Below are positions 35,275 through 46,021 of a stretch of DNA of 64,000 nucleotides, one piece after another (the first letter of the stretch is position 1; each line of letters starts with the position of its first letter). The notes under the pieces were generated by a model. The model made no database searches. It was not told the origin of the DNA and saw nothing but the letters and a program-made list of their open reading frames with translations. Origin of the DNA: Drechmeria coniospora (taxonomy: Eukaryota; Ascomycota; Sordariomycetes; Hypocreales; Ophiocordycipitaceae); NCBI RefSeq assembly GCF_001625195.1, contig NC_054389.1, positions 2,046,001-2,110,000 of the forward strand, in the 5' to 3' direction. Position numbers and translations under genes: made by a program.

Positions 35275-35937
35275 TCAAGGATCCTGTGGGAAATGCCAGG
35301 ATTTTTCGGCCCCGCTATTATTGACATCAAGGTAAAGCCATTCTATTGGCGCACTAACAACGTCATGAGAACAGGTGATTTGTTGACTTGAGAGAGCCTC
35401 GCCGGTTTTCTGATCTTGGCTGCGCCCGACGTTGTTGGTGCAGTTAAGTTTAACCGTCCCAGTTGCACGGAAAGAGTGCTTGCTCATCGTTCCAGGGCAG
35501 CTCCAGCGGGTGGAAATCCGAAGCTCGCTAGACGAAGCGTTGAAGCGAAAAGACGCTCTGTCGCGCTTGTTGGGAAGGTGGCATGAATAGTCAGTACCAC
35601 CGGCAATAAAATCGTCAAACTCCCTGCGCGAGGTCGAGAAATACCCCTCACCGAGCTGGGCCGAGCACTGGGCCTTGTAGTCAACTTTCGGATGGGTGAG
35701 AGAAAACTTGACGTAACAGAATTCGTTATGATATTTGGTCGTCACAGAGGTATACGATGCATCGTATTCAAAGTTTTCGATAGTCCACCAAGATTTCCAC
35801 TTGGAACTGTCGAAACATTTTTTGGCGTTTTCTCTCAGTTCGAGAAGCGGCTCGCTGATTTCGGCCGTGGCCGAGCCGGTAAGGAGAAGGGCTATAAGAA
35901 CATGCCCAATCATAGCAACGGCGGGGTAGAGGTGCAT
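35275..35937 (-). CDS. Small secreted cysteine-rich protein, effector candidate
   Basis: Single-exon gene of 220 residues from the preferred Met at 35937 (others at 35967 and 35913). A signal peptide is visible in MIGHVLIALLLTGSATA, with cleavage probably before EISEP. The mature part has seven Cys and Asn-glycosylation sequons (NAS, NCT, NNS). The order of motifs, a WWTIENFEYDASYTS start, FCYVKFSLTHP, a Cys-Ser pair, FRFN..LRISTRWSC, then GTVKLNC and a final ITCSH, resembles a widespread family of small secreted ascomycete proteins with an Alt a 1-like beta-barrel. That resemblance is from memory. The product is probably extracellular; a role in host or microbe interaction is inference only. 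It sits alone between two GTAC-rich deserts, a setting often seen for secreted accessory genes. Confidence 0.7.
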   Translation of the reverse strand: MHLYPAVAMIGHVLIALLLTGSATAEISEPLLELRENAKKCFDSSKWKSWWTIENFEYDASYTSVTTKYHNEFCYVKFSLTHPKVDYKAQCSAQLGEGYFSTSRREFDDFIAGGTDYSCHLPNKRDRASFRFNASSSELRISTRWSCPGTMSKHSFRATGTVKLNCTNNVGRSQDQKTGEALSSQQITCSHDVVSAPIEWLYLDVNNSGAEKSWHFPQDP

Positions 35938-35967
35938 CGCGTCCCGATGGTTGCTTTCATTCGGCAA

Positions 35968-38035
35968 TGATGTAGATGGATGGAACGATGGAGAAGGAGT
36001 ATCGCTCAGGCGTCAAGTCGGTGGCGGGCAACAAGGGAGAGCTGGATAAGGCAGCGACGGGATATTATCTGGAGAGGAACTTTCTGCCATACTTATACTT
36101 GCAAATGGAGTCCTCTGCGGGATTCATACTGAGTTGCACATCCGTTCTTCTCGATTTGCAATTGTATTCAGGGGGGTGGTGTCAGTGCCAAGAAGTGTGA
36201 GTGTTTTACTGTGCAACAAGACCGTTTCTGACCAATGCGATGATTGTATCGCTGTGTGCGGAGTGCTCGGTATCAATACTTTCTGTAATACTTTGTATGA
36301 GATCCATTCAGCGGGTCCCCGACCGCCAGGCGTATTGCACCGGACACGATTAATGCTTTTCCACAGCGACGGTTGTGCGGCTGAAAGTCATCATGACTAG
36401 GGACCGTGGTTGAATCTGGCAGAGCTTTGCCGCGCGGAGGTTCCCGCATGGAGGTCTATTGCAAGCAATCCGGTGTTGATGCTTACAAGTGCAGCAAGAC
36501 AAGGACTCGGAAATTCCCCCGGTGCTAGCAGGTTGAGAGTAAGGCTTTGGCGCATGAGTATGGAAGCTCGTACGTGCATCAGCTCACCTGCACGTGTAGT
36601 CGGTACTGCCGTGAACAAAGTTGTTGAATATCTTGGACGAGGACGAGGACGAGGACGAGGAGAGAGTCTCGCTGATCCTACAGTACGCATTGTGGTATCC
36701 ATTTACAGGTGTTCTCGAAGAACAATGAACCAAGAACAAGGATAGTCGTTTATGATGTTGTGTGAGCGAAAATAACAGAGCAACACTACTGTACGTACGT
36801 TCATATCTGCCTCTCCCTTACTGACACTACTGAAGCACTTGGCACCGCCCTGAGTTGCGTTACAGCTATGGACTCGCCTTTCGGCTGACCGGCGTGGAGA
36901 GTCAATCCAATGACCAGGCAAGCCTGGAGTAGCCGTGATGTCCAATTGGGTTGGGACGAGGGAGAACCCCGACGGTGAGTCGCGAATGGTCCCTGTGAGC
37001 AAAGCGTGTGTTTGCAAGCCGTTGGACTACGCGTACTGACCATCCGAACAGCACCCGGAGCCGATCCGCACAAGACAAGTTGTCGGCCCAATAACGAAAA
37101 TTATCACCTCGCAGATTGACATACCCTTATCTCCATGTTTCATGTATTATTGCTAGGCAAGAGCACGAGGGACGATCAGCGAGTATGGCCTGTGGCAGAG
37201 GTGTAGACTTGTAAGCACTTTAGTACAGTACAGTACTGTACTCCGTGCAGTCAGTGAACGTGAGTACTTACACTTACAGTACATGTACTCCGTACATACC
37301 CCGTACTTAAGTTTTATTACTGTACTTAAGTACTTACTAGGTACTTAAGTGCAGTACATGCATACAAGTACATACATGTACATGTGGCTGCAGCACCATC
37401 AATCCCCATCCTGCCCCACTTTGTCCCCCCTAACGTGGCTGACCCACAGTGAAGGTTGCGGCTCGTGGCGGCTCCAGCGCACTTCTGGTCACCCCTAGAC
37501 GGCCCCAGTTGTGGCGCAGGTTGGCCCATGTCGTTGGCCCATGCCTGCTGGCCTTCGTCCATCGATGCCTCGTTGTTCACCTTTCGCCTTTTCGCTCTCC
37601 CTTCCCCGATCCTCTGGTCTGGTCTGGAGATCTAGTCCCTTCCTCTGCCTCTATCGCCTCTACCTACCGCTTTCCAGCCGGGTGCCGCGTCCCTTTGCCG
37701 GCGTCATCGCTTGACAGAAATCGTCGCATGGCCGCCAGTCTGCTCCTCCTCCTCGTTCATGCGGGCCCGACAACACCATTTTAGCCCGTACTTTGCTACC
37801 TAGGTCGGTTTGCGCCTGACTTTGTCGCACGAATTCACCTCCGGACCCTCCGACGACGACTGGCTCGGCTCCTCTCTACTCGCATCGATCAACACCGACC
37901 GCTTGGATACGGACACGTCGAAGCGTCATCATCGACGACCTCGACGGCGTCCTTTCTTGTCCTCTCCCAACGCTGCGCTGCCACGGCCAAGTCTCCACCA
38001 TCTCGTCGTCCCAGGTGCAGAGTAGCTAGCTCATC
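35968..38035. other. Intergenic region upstream of the PDI gene
   Basis: No gene is supported. The segment 36.0-37.1 kb is of balanced composition with short unconvincing frames, plus a short gaggac repeat at about 36637-36662. 37.2-37.4 kb is GTAC-rich. From 37560 to 38035 the sequence is CT-rich and is the likely promoter/leader of the PDI gene. Confidence 0.55.
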
Positions 38036-40267
38036 ATGAGGCCCAACGCTCTCGCCCTCCTCGCCGGCGTCGCAGCCCTCGGCCGTGCGCAGTCTTCGGC
38101 CGTGCCCGAAGCTAAGAAGGAGGGTGCCGCCCTGAGCTCGGGGACGGTGCCGCCCCTGCTGGAACTCACCCCCTCCACTTGGGAAGAGGAGTCTAAGCGA
38201 TCGAGGTGGCTCCTCATCAAGCACTACAGGTGTGTGTTTGCTTTCCTCGCGCGAAGCGCCTTTCCCTTGCCTGTTGGGCTGACACCGATGCCCTCGCAGC
38301 CCGTACTGCGACCACTGCAAAGCGTTCGCGCCGACCTATCAGACGGCCTACGAATTCTACCACACCTCGAAGCCGGCGGCGGACACGACCTTCTTCAAGT
38401 ATTACGATTTCCGCTTCGCCATGATAAATTGCGTGGCCTACTCGGACCTTTGCGGGAGCCACAACGTCACATCCTTCCCGACGACGGTCCTGTACGAGAA
38501 CGGCGAGAGCATCGACCGCATCCGCGGCGCCAAGGGCATGAAGGAGCTCAGCGAGCTGATCGAGCCTGCGCTGGAGAAGACAAAGCCCGGCTCGCGACCG
38601 AAGAACCTCGTCCTGCCCACGGCCGGTGCGACGTTTTCTGACGTGGCGAAGCCGGACGCTGCGAAGAAGCAGGACGTCAACCAGGATGACGTCAAGGAAA
38701 CAAAGGCGAAGACGGCGCCGGCCGAGCACAGCACGAGCGGCGCCTCGGTCGCCCTGACGGCCGAGAGCTTCCAGAAGCTCGTGACCATGAGCAAGGACCC
38801 GTGGTTCATCAAGTTCTACGCGCCCTGGTGCCATCACTGCCAGGCCTTGGCGCCCACGTGGGAGCAGATGGCCAAGTCGATGCGCGGCAAGCTCAACGTC
38901 GGCGAGGTCAACTGCGACAAGGAGACGCGCCTGTGCAAGGACGTCGGCGCACGCGCCTTCCCCACCATCCTCTTCTTCAAGGGAGCCGAGCGGGCGGAAT
39001 ACAACGGTCTCCGGGGCCTCGGCGACTTGGTGCAGTACGCCGAGAAGGCCGTCGACCTCGCCACCGGCGTGCCCGACGTCGACGCCGAATCCTTCAAGGC
39101 GCTCGAGGAGAAGGAGGACGTCATCTTTGTCTACTTTTACGACCACGCCACCACGAGCGAGGACTTCCGAGCGCTCGAACGGATCCCCCTCGGCCTCGTC
39201 GGCCACGCCAAGCTCGTCAAGACCAAGGACCCCAAGATGAACGAGCGCTTCAAGATCACCACCTGGCCCCGGCTTTTGGTCTCGCGGGAGGGCCGGCCGA
39301 CGTACTTTGCGCCGCTGCCGCCGAACGAGATGAGGGACGTCAACGGCGTCCTCGACTGGATGAGGTCCGTCTGGCTGCCGCTGGTGCCCGAGCTGACGCC
39401 GTCGAACGCGCGGCAGATCATGGACGGCAAGCTCGTCGTCCTCGGCGTCCTCAACCGCCGGGACCAGGACGCGTTCCAGAGCTCGCTCCGCGAGATCAAG
39501 AGCGCCGCCAACGAGTGGATGGACCGCCAGGTGCAGGAGTTTCAGCTCGAGCGGAAGAAGCTCCGAGACTCGAAGCAGATGCGGATCGAGGAGGCCGAGG
39601 ACCGCGACGACCAGCGAGCGCTGCGGGCCGCCAAGGCGATTCGCATCGACATGGACAGCACGAGCCGCAAGGAGGTGACGTTTGCCTGGGTCGACGGCGA
39701 GTACTGGCAGCGCTGGATCCGCTCCACATATGGTGTCGACGTCAAGGACGGCGAGCGAATCATCATCAACGACGAAGATGTACGTCTCCGCCTCCCCTCC
39801 CCTCCCCTCCCCTCCCCTCCCATCCCCTGCCATCCCCCTCGCTTCCCTTCGCTTCCTCCCTTCTCTTTCCTTCATCGTGCACTACACCATGCCGTGCAGA
39901 ACATGGCACTAACACGGAGGAACAGAAGCGGAGGTACTGGGACAACACGGTGACGGGCAACTACATCCTCGTCAGTCGCACGTCCATCATGGAGACGCTC
40001 GACAAGGTGGTCCACAGCTCGCACATGATCAAGTACAAGCTCACCGTCTCTGCCTTTGAGAAGGTTTTACTCGACATCCGCGCCACCTTCGTGGAGCGGC
40101 CCTTCTTATCGATCGGCTGCGTTGCCGGCATCGGCTTCGGCCTCTTCTCCTGGCTGCGCGGGCGTAGCCGCCGACGCGGGGGGCACTTTCGACTCGACGA
40201 CGGCATGGGCATCAAGGAGCTCAAGGACGGCCTGCTGGGAGCGAACGGGAACCAGAAGTCTGATTGA
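38036..40267 (+). CDS. ER membrane protein disulfide isomerase with two thioredoxin domains
   Basis: Predicted oxidoreductase of the ER lumen, anchored in the membrane, aiding disulfide formation in secretory proteins. Three exons (38036-38229, 38300-39779, 39926-40267; introns 70 and 146 bp) encode 671 residues. A signal peptide covers about residues 1-19. Thioredoxin domain 1 has active site C68-D-H-C71, with intron 1 just before it. Domain 2 has C242-H-H-C245 in FYAPWCHHCQAL, followed by a cis-Pro loop (RAFPTILFF). A redox-inactive thioredoxin-like region and a helical, charged segment follow. A single transmembrane helix lies at about residues 617-635 (FLSIGCVAGIGFGLFSWL), then a basic RGRSRRR stop-transfer stretch and a short cytosolic tail. 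The layout resembles yeast Eps1 and animal TMX3. Intron 2 contains a (ccct)-rich tract; its acceptor could also lie 6 nt earlier. Confidence 0.88.
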
Positions 40268-41413
40268 TCGTGGGCCGGTGGCCGGGGAAGACAGCAGCAG
40301 TGCTGGGTGGCATGCGAGAGAATCCGTCGGCCACTTTCACCCTCACGCACTCTGTTCGGGCACGGGTCCAGGAAGGCATGCATGCGTCGCAGGATCCCGA
40401 CAATATGAAGATGCCGACGAGCCGGGCGATAAGGGTCGCAAGTCTTGCGCGTCCGTGCCAGAGCGACGCATCTCGTGCAGCTGCCAGTACCCCTCGAGGG
40501 GGATGTAGAGCACAGGACAGGGCTCCACTGTACGTCTGTATATCATCATGAGGTGGAAATCCGCTCGCCCATGTCGATTTTAATTGCATTTTGTTTTGAC
40601 CTTGTCGGCTCATGGCCCATGGGTATTGCGTAAATGTACAGAGTAGTAATTGGAGAGTATTTTCTTGGAGACAACGGGGGATACTGCCCACTGGGTCTTG
40701 GTGCAAGTGCCTAAGCAGGCGCTGCTGCTGCTGAAGGCTGATTTGGTCCTGGCATATTGTACTTAAGCGAAAGCTTGAGGGGGGGGGGGAGGGTTGCACT
40801 GTACGCCCTCAGTTCGTCCCTCCCTCAACCGTATTTGCTGGGCGCGCTATTATTCCTCGGAAGCAGCGAATTGCTTGCTACTCGATGCCGGTATTTTTTG
40901 TGATCAACCTTCCTCCGGAGGCGAGTTCGGTAAGGTGAGGCCGGCAGGTTGAACTGCCGATGGTGCAAAGGTGAGCCAGCAAGGTGAACCCCATCGGTAC
41001 CAAGGTGAACCCACCCGACCTGGTTACCCGTCTAGCCTGATCGGACCCTTTTTGACAACTGACCTACCATTACTTACTTCCTGACTGCATCACGAACATT
41101 TGACCTCGGCAACCTTGCTTGCTTCTCGATAACAAAGAACATCTCTCCTTCACCCCAAGCATCCTTGCACGACATATGCACATTCACGCATCTCTCGTCC
41201 ATTGACATAACTCGTTGGCTTGGCCGAGAAGGGCCTTGGACCGTTGACCGAGCGGCAGGCCAAGCAAGAAGCCATACCCACCTCCGTCATCGTCGTCGGC
41301 ATCTCGTTCCAACAGCTGGCCGCTTCAGGCGTCCTGGGGCCTCACGCTCTCTCCAACGGCCTTGATACTCTCTCATTTTCTCTGACAGCCAATCTTCTCC
41401 ACCTACCACAATC
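40268..41413. other. Intergenic region between PDI and acetyltransferase genes
   Basis: No gene is supported. A run of Gs at about 40779-40788 and moderately AT-rich sequence occur at 40.6-41.1 kb. The last 300 bases are the probable promoter and leader of the acetyltransferase gene. Confidence 0.6.
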
Positions 41414-42063
41414 ATGGCCCATTCTAACTCTGGCCTCGTCATTCCTTTTGACCCCAAGGCACATGCCCACCTAACGCCATACCTCGCCGCCATCCATGCC
41501 TCGTGCATCACAGTGGACCGCGCCATCTGCATCTTTTTGCCTCCTCTGTCCCACGAGAAGCTGCTGTGTTGGTGGAAGGAGCGGATAGCAGAGGTTGGCG
41601 AGGGCACGCGCCTCATCTGGATTCTTCTGGCAGAGCTGGATACCACAGGCAAGCCCAAGGGCCCCGACGTCATGGGCGTCGTCATGCTTGCGATGCCGAC
41701 CTCTGAGACGGCCACTTTTCGTGGACTCGTCGAGATGCTCCTGGTGCAGAAGAGCTTCCGTGGCAAGGGCGGTGCAAGATTACTCGTCGCTGCTCTCGAG
41801 GATGGTGCAGCCAAGCTTGGTCGAACGACACTCGTGAGTGCCCTCCCCCTCCCCCCTCAAGAAGAGAACAAAAATCTGTGCCGATCGACGTATATGCTGA
41901 CGAAAAATTTGACGGTGACAAGCTGCTGGAGACGGAAGCAGATAGCCCTGCGGAGGCGGTATATAGGAAACTCGGCTATGTCGAGATGGGCAAAGTCCCC
42001 GGGTACGGCATGAGTCCGGCGGGCGAGCTGAAGGATGGCACTTTCTTCTACAAGCAGCTCTGA
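41414..42063 (+). CDS. GNAT-family N-acetyltransferase
   Basis: Predicted soluble acetyl-CoA-dependent acetyltransferase of 186 residues. Two exons, 41414-41833 and 41923-42063, flank an 89-bp intron (gtgagt...gacaag, branch tgctgacg). The acetyl-CoA binding motif A is visible as LVEMLLVQKSFRGKGGARLL (R116-G-K-G-G-A121), preceded by strand VMGVVMLAM. The final beta-strand and helix, SPAEAVYRKLGYVEMGKVPGY, are typical of the fold and match small fungal and bacterial GNATs. Near the C-terminus FFYKQL is common in the family. The acceptor substrate (antibiotic, polyamine, amino acid or protein) cannot be told. It converges on the Sec62 gene 1.1 kb downstream. Confidence 0.9.
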
Positions 42064-43192
42064 CGCGGCGCTGGTACGTTTTGCTGAAGGTGCCATTCTT
42101 CCCTCTCCCCCTTGCTTTGCGGTTTTCCCTCTCGTCATCTCGCCTTCTCATGCCTCGCTTGTTTGTCTGGACGGGTCACGTTGACGTTGGCTTGGACACT
42201 GCCTCAGCCGACCATTTTTGGCTGAGCTGGACATTGGATGACGGAGGAGCGAGCTCATGGGACTGATCCCAACGTCATGATGACATGCTGATTCATGCAT
42301 CACGAGGCCGATTGGCGGCAACAAACCCCCTACTCCCTTCCCTCCAAGGCATCAGCTGGTTGATGCTCCCTCGAATGCCATACCATATCCACGTCTTTGT
42401 TCTCCTCCTTCGTTCTTGTTCTGAGCCAACCCAACCCCCCTGTTCCGTCTCCGGAATTTGAGCGTCTCCGGTTTGCCCGACTCGCAGATCGTCGATTAGG
42501 CATTCTCGTCCATGTCTGGAATCACTGCAGCAGCCATGACAAAAAAAAGGGTACCGCACGAGGCATCGCAACCACACGGATTGGTATTGCACCACTGGGC
42601 TGTCATCGTCGTGCCTGGTCACACATCCTGTCCTCGGCCAAGGGGCCGCTGCTGACGACAATAGAGATGCGGCATCAGTCAGCACGTATCGGCAAGAGGA
42701 AGATTCGGAGGCGCCCTGTCCTGCACCTCTGCTACCCCCCTTGCTGGTCTCGAAAGCCGAGGACACCTCGATTCTGAGGGCCATGAAATCGCCCGTCATG
42801 TGCCTGCCAGTCCGTACATTCACTCGACGGAGAGCAACCATGAATACATATCATCACGTCGCCTGGGACTTTGTGCAAATTGCCGTGTCCGTAAGTGGGC
42901 CGCGATGCTCGCAAGAGCAAATCGCTCAACCATTGAGTACGAGGAGTGCAACCTTGGCTAGGTCTGCAGATAGCAAGGAGCCAGAGCTCGAGTGGGTGCC
43001 GACCTGTCTTCTGCCTACCAGGAACCAAAACTCCACGATGCAGATGTACAGATTTCTCATTCCACCAACGATCTTGCGGTTATACACTACACAATCCCAC
43101 CTTCCCTTGCCCTCGCCACAACCACATGCTTGCCGCTGCCAATGGTGCTTCTCCTGTCATGCCGTCAACGTTTTGTCGTCCCTATTCCCCGC
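42064..43192. other. Convergent region between acetyltransferase and Sec62
   Basis: No gene is supported. Frames such as 42397-42777 (+) and 42293-42841 (-) overlap each other and lack domains. The stretch has ordinary composition and few GTAC words. Confidence 0.55.
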
Positions 43193-44571
43193 TCACTCGT
43201 CATCGCCCAGCTCTTCGACTCTGGGCGCGACGTAGGATCGCTGATGCATGTCCCCCGTCGCCACCTGCGTGCTCGTGCCCGTCGTCGTGGCGGTGGCCGG
43301 TGCCACTTGACCGGTGGCGGCGGCAAAGGCGCTGTTGGGACCAACCGACGAGCCGGCGTTCCTGGACTTCTTCTTCGATTTCTTCTTCGCCTTCTTTTCT
43401 TCGGCAGTCTGTGCGGCGTCGGTCAGTGGGAGAACCAGATGGACGATGGCGATGCTGGAGACGTTGTGCACATACCTCGTGCCAGGCCCAGACGGGTCGG
43501 AAGCTGTCCATGAACGACACGTCTTCCCACAAGTTCGGGTAGAGCCAAAGACCCGGGGAAGCGACAAAGTAGGTGATGCAGAACAGGATGACACGAAAGA
43601 TGGCCATGACGAAGAACAAACCGAGCAAGCACAGCAAGCCCCAGCTCAGGTAGTAAACTCCCTGACGGAGCTTGAGCGGCCAGAGGGGGTACAGGACGAC
43701 GATGAAGATGAGAAGGAGGGCGAGGGCAGCGTAGAGCTGGCGCTTGACCTGGCTGCCTTCCCACAACCAAGCGTAGTACATGTCCTCGTGGGCCTCCTGC
43801 TGCTGCTCAATCCGCACGTTCCACTGGCCCTTGATCCGCTTGGGCTTCTTTCCGTTCGGCCCGAGCTGAGGTTCGATCTGGGTGACTCGCAAGGCGAGCA
43901 TGCTCATGGGCAGAAGCTTAAACGTGTTTTCAAGAGTGGCCATGTCCGTGATCTCGGGCAGAAGTGGATTCTTCTTGCGTGCTTTCTCGTACGCCGGAGA
44001 CTGAATGGCACGCAGGACACGCTTGACTGCAGGTGCACGACCGCTTGTTAGCCACGCACATCTCCCCCCTGCTAGTGAGGCACGAGCCAAAGTCTTGAGA
44101 CGCACCCTTGAACATGTCCTTGCGCTCGCCATTTAGGATGCAGGTGCGAGTCTTGAGGTCCTGGCCCTTGAGGAACTTGGCCAGGGCGAGAGCCTTGGGG
44201 TTCGGCGGACCGGGCGTGATTGGCTGCCGGCGACCCTGATCGTGCGAATGGCTGTGGCCGTGATCGTGGTCGTGGTCATGGTCGTGATCGTGGTCGTGAT
44301 CGTGGTCGTGGCCGTGATCATGCCCGTGGTCGTGGTCGTGGTCATGATCGTGGTCGCACCCGCCATGCCCGCCTTGTTGCGCCTGCTGCCGCTGCTGCTC
44401 CATTGCCTGCCTCTTGATGTGCTCGATGAACTCGGGCACCGACATGCCCGCCTTTTGCGCATCTTCGGCAATCCTGCGCTGGATCTCGGCAATCTGCTCC
44501 GGTGTCGGGCGCTGCATACCGGGAGGCATGGCGCCCGGGGGAGGGAACGGGGGCATTTGCTGCCCCGACAT
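43193..44571 (-). CDS. SEC62: ER translocation protein Sec62 with His-Asp tract
   Basis: Essential ER membrane subunit of the Sec62/Sec63 complex that assists post-translational protein import through Sec61. Three exons (44571-44106, 44026-43476, 43408-43193; introns 79 and 67 bp) encode 410 residues. The conserved cytosolic domain includes LAKFLKGQDLKTRTCILNGE, SPAYEKARKK and LPMSMLALRV. Two transmembrane segments lie at about residues 254-272 and 280-309, followed by SPGLWLYPNLWEDV and a short Lys-rich tail (KKAKKKSKKKS). Before the conserved domain, residues 69-110 are an almost perfect Asp-His alternation with 20 His and one Cys, an unusual feature. The frame is open upstream to 44727, but the Met at 44571 gives a family-like start (MSGQQMPPFPPP). 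It is divergent from Med21 with 642 bp between starts. Confidence 0.92.
44242..44367 (-). repeat. In-frame coding repeat (Asp-His)n in Sec62
   Basis: The minus strand reads repeated (gac/gat)(cac/cat) codons, with a few Gly and Ser replacing Asp. It codes for residues 69-110. On the plus strand it appears as repeated gtggtcgtg and gtgatcgtg. Both codons for each residue are mixed, which argues for selection on protein sequence or for old repeats that have diverged. Confidence 0.9.
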
Positions 44572-45213
44572 TCTTGGTCCGGCTGCGGTACTGTCCAGTG
44601 GCCTGTCAGCCAAGGGAGTGGAGGGAGAGGGTGAGAGACACAAAAAAAAAAGGAGGGCTAACGGTTCGTTCAGATAGTGGCGAGCAAGCGACTTTATGCG
44701 CCTGCAAGAGAACCTGGAATGGGGCAACGTCAGGGAGGAGGTTGGCCGGTGGAAGGAAATCGGTCGGTTGAAGTCGTCTTACTCGGTGCTCCTATCTTGG
44801 TCTTGTAACAAGGTGTTCACTTCCTTGGGCCCAAAGCTGGGCAAATATGCATCCGACCGGTGATTAGCCGCTTGCTACTCCGTACTGTGCGAAACACGGT
44901 GTGAGCCACAGTGTGTGCTACAACATCCCGTACCCCTACTCCGTACTTACTCCGTACTTATTCCGTAACTAGATGTACAGTGGTAGCCTGTATTATGTGT
45001 ACTGTACAGTGCTCCGTAAGTAATTAATACTTAAGTACTCCGTACATGCTAATAACTACAGTGCAGCTTCTTGGCATGGCAACTAACGGCTTAGCCTTCC
45101 ATTGCTATTTACAGTTTCTCGACATCGTTCGCAGTTCGGGCTCGCAATCGAATTGAACAAACAGGCTTGCATCCCACGCTCTCCGAACACGGCCGTCCGA
45201 GCGCCGCAGCACA
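44572..45213. promoter_or_regulatory. Divergent promoter region of Sec62 and Med21
   Basis: This 642-bp stretch must contain the promoters of both genes. A GTAC/ACTCCGTAC cluster occupies 44875-45050, exceptionally close to two housekeeping genes. An A run lies at 44641-44651. No TATA element is convincingly placed. Confidence 0.55.
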
Positions 45214-45776
45214 ATGGGTGACCGGCTCACGCAGCTGCAGGATGCTGTTGACCAGGTATGTATCGAAACCGCTGGCCCGTCGGCTGAACATGCGCACTCA
45301 CCGCCGCCCAGCTTGCGCAGCAATTCGTCGCCTGCTTGCACTTTGTCCACCGACGACACGATCTCAAGACGCTGGGTCCCAACGACAGAGTACGCGACAT
45401 AAAGCAGGACCCGCACCAGAAGGAAGGTTCGTGACTGTTCCCACGGAGCGAGAGAAGATGCTTCGCGATGCTTCACGGCTCTTCGCGAAGGGAAAGGGAA
45501 ACTGATTTGCAGGCAGTTGATCCGCTCCCCGCCGAAGAGTTCCGGCCGGGCCTTCGCGAGCTGTCGCGAGACCTCGTCGTGAAGGAGCAGCAGATCGAGT
45601 ACTTGATATCCTCCCTCCCGGGTCTGGACAACAGCGAAAAGGACCAGGAGCGATGCATCAAGGACCTGGAGGAGGAGCTCAAGGCGGCCGAGGTGCAGCG
45701 ACTGGAGGCGCTGAAGGAGAGGGACCGCATACTAGCCGAGCTCGATTCCGTCATTCGAAGTGTGCGGCGTCCCTGA
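45214..45776 (+). CDS. MED21: Mediator complex subunit 21 (Med21/Srb7)
   Basis: Small nuclear subunit of the Mediator middle module, which pairs with Med7 to bridge regulators and RNA polymerase II. Three exons (45214-45255, 45312-45426, 45517-45776; introns 56 and 90 bp) encode 138 residues. The start [14 protein letters not shown], then [22 protein letters not shown] and [21 protein letters not shown], match the family. A long coiled coil with [22 protein letters not shown] and the end VIRSVRRP follow. Intron 2 ends in a tandem acceptor (gcaggcag): the second AG gives KEVDPLP as in homologues, whereas the first would lead straight to a TGA stop. The gene converges with the 5'-nucleotidase gene, 245 bp from stop to stop. 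Confidence 0.93.
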
Positions 45777-46021
45777 GTCGACATTTCCGTGGAGGCAAGT
45801 TTTCTTATTCGAGCACTGATTTCGCATCGTTGGCATAGCGCGGAGTTGGGGTTCATCATGGCGACGGAATCAAACGTTAGGGGCGTGGGCGAGATGGCGC
45901 CCGGACCAAGTCCATGCCTGTTTTTTTTACAGGGAGACTGGCCATGAGGCTACTCAAAATATAACCAAGCGTTCTCTATCCTACCAATCATGCTCCTCCC
46001 TACCCCAATTCAGGCAACTAG

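Noticed and set aside
38217..39875. 552-codon minus-strand frame antisense to the PDI gene
   Set aside because: Mirror of GC-rich codon bias in the real gene; no motifs, rich in Leu/Val/Arg/Gly.
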